Below are positions 6,335 to 8,085 of a stretch of 8,085 nt of DNA, piece after piece. Within the stretch, counting starts at the first letter, position 1. The number at the start of each line of letters is the position of its first letter. Position numbers and translations under genes: made by a program. Source of the DNA: an uncultured Clostridium sp. (GTDB taxonomy: Bacteria > Bacillota > Clostridia > Lachnospirales > Lachnospiraceae); the NCBI GenBank assembly GCA_958442925.1, contig CAUCIO010000098.1:1-8085 (forward strand), in the 5' to 3' direction. The notes under the pieces were generated by a model, which saw only the letters and a list, made by a program, of their open reading frames with translations, was not told where the DNA came from and made no database searches.

Positions 6335-7795
6335 TCAGCGATTATAGTGATAGCTGTCTAACAGCTGGTTTTTCATGTGCCAGAGTTCGTTAGACAGATC
6401 CACATGAACCTCGTGAGGATTGATCAGACGCCTGGATTCATCCCACAGAGTGTCCAGCTCCTGACGGCAGTATTCACGGATTTCCATAACCTTCGGAGAC
6501 TGGTAAACACAGATTCCATCTTTGAAGACAGGAACCAGCAGCTCTCTCATCTCATAGGAGCCTGGAGCCAGATGGGTCTTCTTCCAGGTTTCGATTGGAT
6601 CGAAGAGCAGAAGGGATTTATTCTCATCATAAACTTCGCCTGCCAGACAGATGAGATCAGCGATAATCTTGTGGTTCTCCTTATCATAAATTCTGTAGAT
6701 GGTCTTATTTCCAGGATTTGTCACCTTTTCTGTGTTCTCGGAGAGCTTGATTTTCGGAATGAATTTACCTGTTTCACGATCCAGAACTGCCGCCAGTTTG
6801 TAGACTCCTCCGAAGGATGGGCAGTCTTTTGAGGTAATCAGGTTCGTTCCCACACCCCAGGAGTTGATGGCAGCGCCCTGGATTTTTAAGCTGTCGATCA
6901 GATACTCATCCAGATCATTGGATGCGGAAATGATGGCGTCTGTAAATCCGGCCGCATCCAGCATGGCCTTGGCTTTTTTAGACAGGTAAGCCAGATCGCC
7001 GCTGTCTAAACGGATGCCGTAGCCTTTCAAGGGGATACCGGCTTCGCGCATTTCTGTAAACACACGGATTGCGTTGGGGATGCCGGAATTTAAGGTGTCA
7101 TAGGTATCTACCAGGAGAATGCAGGCAGTAGGGTAGAGTTTTGCGTAGGTACGGAATGCTGTAAGCTCGTCCGGGAAGCTCATGATCCAGCTGTGGGCAT
7201 GGGTTCCCTTTACCGGAACATCAAACATCTGGCCGGCCAGCACATTAGAGGTTCCCACACAGCCGCCGATCATGGCAGCTCTGGCTCCGTAAATGCCTGC
7301 ATCAGGTCCCTGAGCCCGGCGGAGGCCAAATTCCATAATACCGTCTCCCTGGGCAGCCTGAACGACACGGGAAGTTTTCGTTGCAATCAGGCTCTGGTGG
7401 TTAATGATATTTAAAATGGCAGTCTCCACCAGCTGAGCCTGCATAATCGGAGCGATTACCTTTACAATCGGTTCTCTGGGGAACATAACTGTGCCCTCTG
7501 GAATAGCGTAAATATCGCCGGTAAATTTAAAGTTGCGCAGGTAATCGAGAAAATCCTCTGTGAAAAGTCCTACGCCTCTGAGATATTCAATATCTTCCTC
7601 TGAAAAATGGAGATTCTTAATATATTCAATAACCTGCTCCAGGCCTGCGCAGACTGCAAAGCCGTTTCCATCCGGGTTGCTTCTGTAGAAGGCATCGAAA
7701 ATGACGGTTTCGTTAGCGTCCTTTTCATGAAAATAGCCCTGCATCATGGTGAGCTCATACAGGTCTGTCAGTAAAGTAAGATTTCGTGGCTCCAT
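6335..7795 (-). CDS. pncB: Nicotinate phosphoribosyltransferase
   Basis: Makes nicotinate mononucleotide from nicotinate and PRPP (ATP-stimulated), the entry step of Preiss-Handler NAD salvage, in the cytoplasm. The 486 residues fit the Gram-positive NAPRTase type. It begins with the typical LLTDLYELTMMQGYF (8-22). FGLRRAQGPDAG (156-167) carries substrate-site Arg residues. KGTHAHSWIMSF (196-207) contains the presumed autophosphorylated His (H201). LLVDTYDT (227-234), GYGIRLDSGDLAYLS (258-272), ISASNDLDE (289-297), SWGVGTNL (312-319) and KLSENTEKVTNPG (350-362) complete the PRPP/nicotinate site. The start at 7795 has AAGGAGA (plus 7801-7807) close upstream. It converges on yebC and is divergent from the response regulator gene. 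It is not an NAMPT, since the motifs match the bacterial NAPRTase set. No truncation or missing key residue is apparent. Confidence 0.96.
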   Translation of the reverse strand: MEPRNLTLLTDLYELTMMQGYFHEKDANETVIFDAFYRSNPDGNGFAVCAGLEQVIEYIKNLHFSEEDIEYLRGVGLFTEDFLDYLRNFKFTGDIYAIPEGTVMFPREPIVKVIAPIMQAQLVETAILNIINHQSLIATKTSRVVQAAQGDGIMEFGLRRAQGPDAGIYGARAAMIGGCVGTSNVLAGQMFDVPVKGTHAHSWIMSFPDELTAFRTYAKLYPTACILLVDTYDTLNSGIPNAIRVFTEMREAGIPLKGYGIRLDSGDLAYLSKKAKAMLDAAGFTDAIISASNDLDEYLIDSLKIQGAAINSWGVGTNLITSKDCPSFGGVYKLAAVLDRETGKFIPKIKLSENTEKVTNPGNKTIYRIYDKENHKIIADLICLAGEVYDENKSLLLFDPIETWKKTHLAPGSYEMRELLVPVFKDGICVYQSPKVMEIREYCRQELDTLWDESRRLINPHEVHVDLSNELWHMKNQLLDSYHYNR

Positions 7796-7843
7796 ATCCT
7801 TCTCCTTGTAAATATAGTAGTATGTTTGTATTAATTGGGTAAA

Positions 7844-7852
7844 AGTATACCA
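7844..7852 (-). promoter_or_regulatory. Extended -10 promoter candidate for pncB
   Basis: On the minus strand TGgTATACT forms an extended -10. The -35 region (around plus 7867-7873, TTTCCC on minus) is weak, as is common with extended -10 promoters. Initiation is predicted near 7837, giving a leader of about 40 bases to the ATG at 7795. The -10 sits in a loose inverted repeat, GGTA-6-TACC (minus strand), that could be an operator; no regulator is identified. Confidence 0.5.
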
Positions 7853-7946
7853 TAAAAGCTGTAAAAGGGGAAATGAATTGATAAAAAAATAACAGTTATG
7901 CGGCTGAATTGCTTTGCATCCTTCTATGGAATTTCAAGCCTGCCTA

Positions 7947-7955
7947 TGGTAAAAT
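7947..7955 (+). promoter_or_regulatory. Extended -10 promoter candidate for the response regulator gene
   Basis: TGgTAAAAT has the TG motif one base before a good -10 hexamer (7950-7955). No convincing -35 is visible at 17-18 bases. The predicted leader is about 26 bases to the ATG at 7988. Confidence 0.5.
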
Positions 7956-7987
7956 ATCAGAAGATGGAAAGAGAAAACGGAGGATGT

Positions 7988-8085
7988 ATGTATACAATAG
8001 TAGTTGCAGATGACGAAGAGGAGTTAAGAAGAGCGATTATTCGAAGGATTAACTGGGAGGAAATCGGATTCCAGGTAGTGGGAGA
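7988..8085 (+). CDS. Response regulator receiver domain, YesN-like, cut by the window edge
   Basis: Only the first 32 residues are present: MYTIVVADDEEELRR followed by AIIRRINWEEIGFQVVG. The short hydrophobic strand, then the acidic pair D8-D9 (Mg2+/phosphorylation pocket), then a helix leading to INWEEIGF-VVG is characteristic of CheY-like receivers in the YesN/AraC class. These are usually paired with a YesM-type sensor kinase and control carbohydrate uptake genes. The phosphorylated Asp, the output domain and any kinase lie outside the window, so the subclass is an inference. GGAGG at 7979-7983 is only 4 bases before the ATG. The ATG at 7984 is out of frame and abuts the Shine-Dalgarno. 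It is divergent from pncB. Confidence 0.85.
   Translation, partial: MYTIVVADDEEELRRAIIRRINWEEIGFQVVG

Noticed and set aside
2..7795. Functional link between nnrD and pncB as an NAD metabolism cluster
   Set aside because: They are 5.5 kb apart, on opposite strands and in separate transcription units with unrelated genes between; co-occurrence is probably incidental.
7984..8013. 9-codon frame starting at the first of two staggered ATGs before the response regulator
   Set aside because: It directly abuts the GGAGG with no spacing, so initiation is unlikely, and the product is trivial.

Overview
The window looks like ordinary chromosomal DNA from an anaerobic Firmicute, most likely a Lachnospiraceae-type clostridium. 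This is an inference from the strong AGGAG-type ribosome binding sites, consensus-like sigma-A promoters, close resemblance to Bacillus/Clostridium protein families, and the nnrD-alr-mazF gene order. Six complete or nearly complete genes and two edge-cut genes fill it. No tRNA, rRNA, CRISPR array, insertion sequence or prophage gene is visible, and no gene-free stretch exceeds 300 bases.

Left block (1-2540, plus strand). A 5'-truncated NAD(P)H-hydrate dehydratase gene (nnrD) overlaps the start of alanine racemase (alr). About 100 bases later comes a MazF/NdoA-type mRNA interferase. In Bacillus subtilis an antitoxin gene lies between alr and the toxin. Here the gap is too short to hold one, so the toxin appears to have no adjacent partner. 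The block ends in a hairpin plus T-run that overlaps the promoter of the next unit.

Middle block (2474-6299, plus strand). A well-formed promoter precedes a CorC/CNNM-type membrane protein with a DUF21-like region and a CBS pair. A MATE-family multidrug/Na+-coupled exporter follows it closely, probably in the same operon. A separate extended -10 promoter then drives a monocistronic YebC/TACO1-family gene, which ends at a near-perfect 18-bp hairpin that can terminate transcription in both directions.

Right block (6335-8085). Nicotinate phosphoribosyltransferase (pncB-type) runs on the minus strand, converging on yebC. It shares a 192-base intergenic region with a divergent YesN-like response regulator gene cut by the right edge. 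Both divergent units have extended -10 promoter candidates.

Functionally the window combines cofactor repair (nnrD), cell-wall D-alanine supply (alr), RNA-cleavage stress control (mazF), membrane ion/drug transport (corC-like, MATE), a translation- or transcription-associated YebC factor, NAD salvage (pncB) and signalling. I found no convincing new multi-gene system. The observations most worth checking are the toxin without a neighbouring antitoxin and the overlapping terminator/promoter at 2474-2540.
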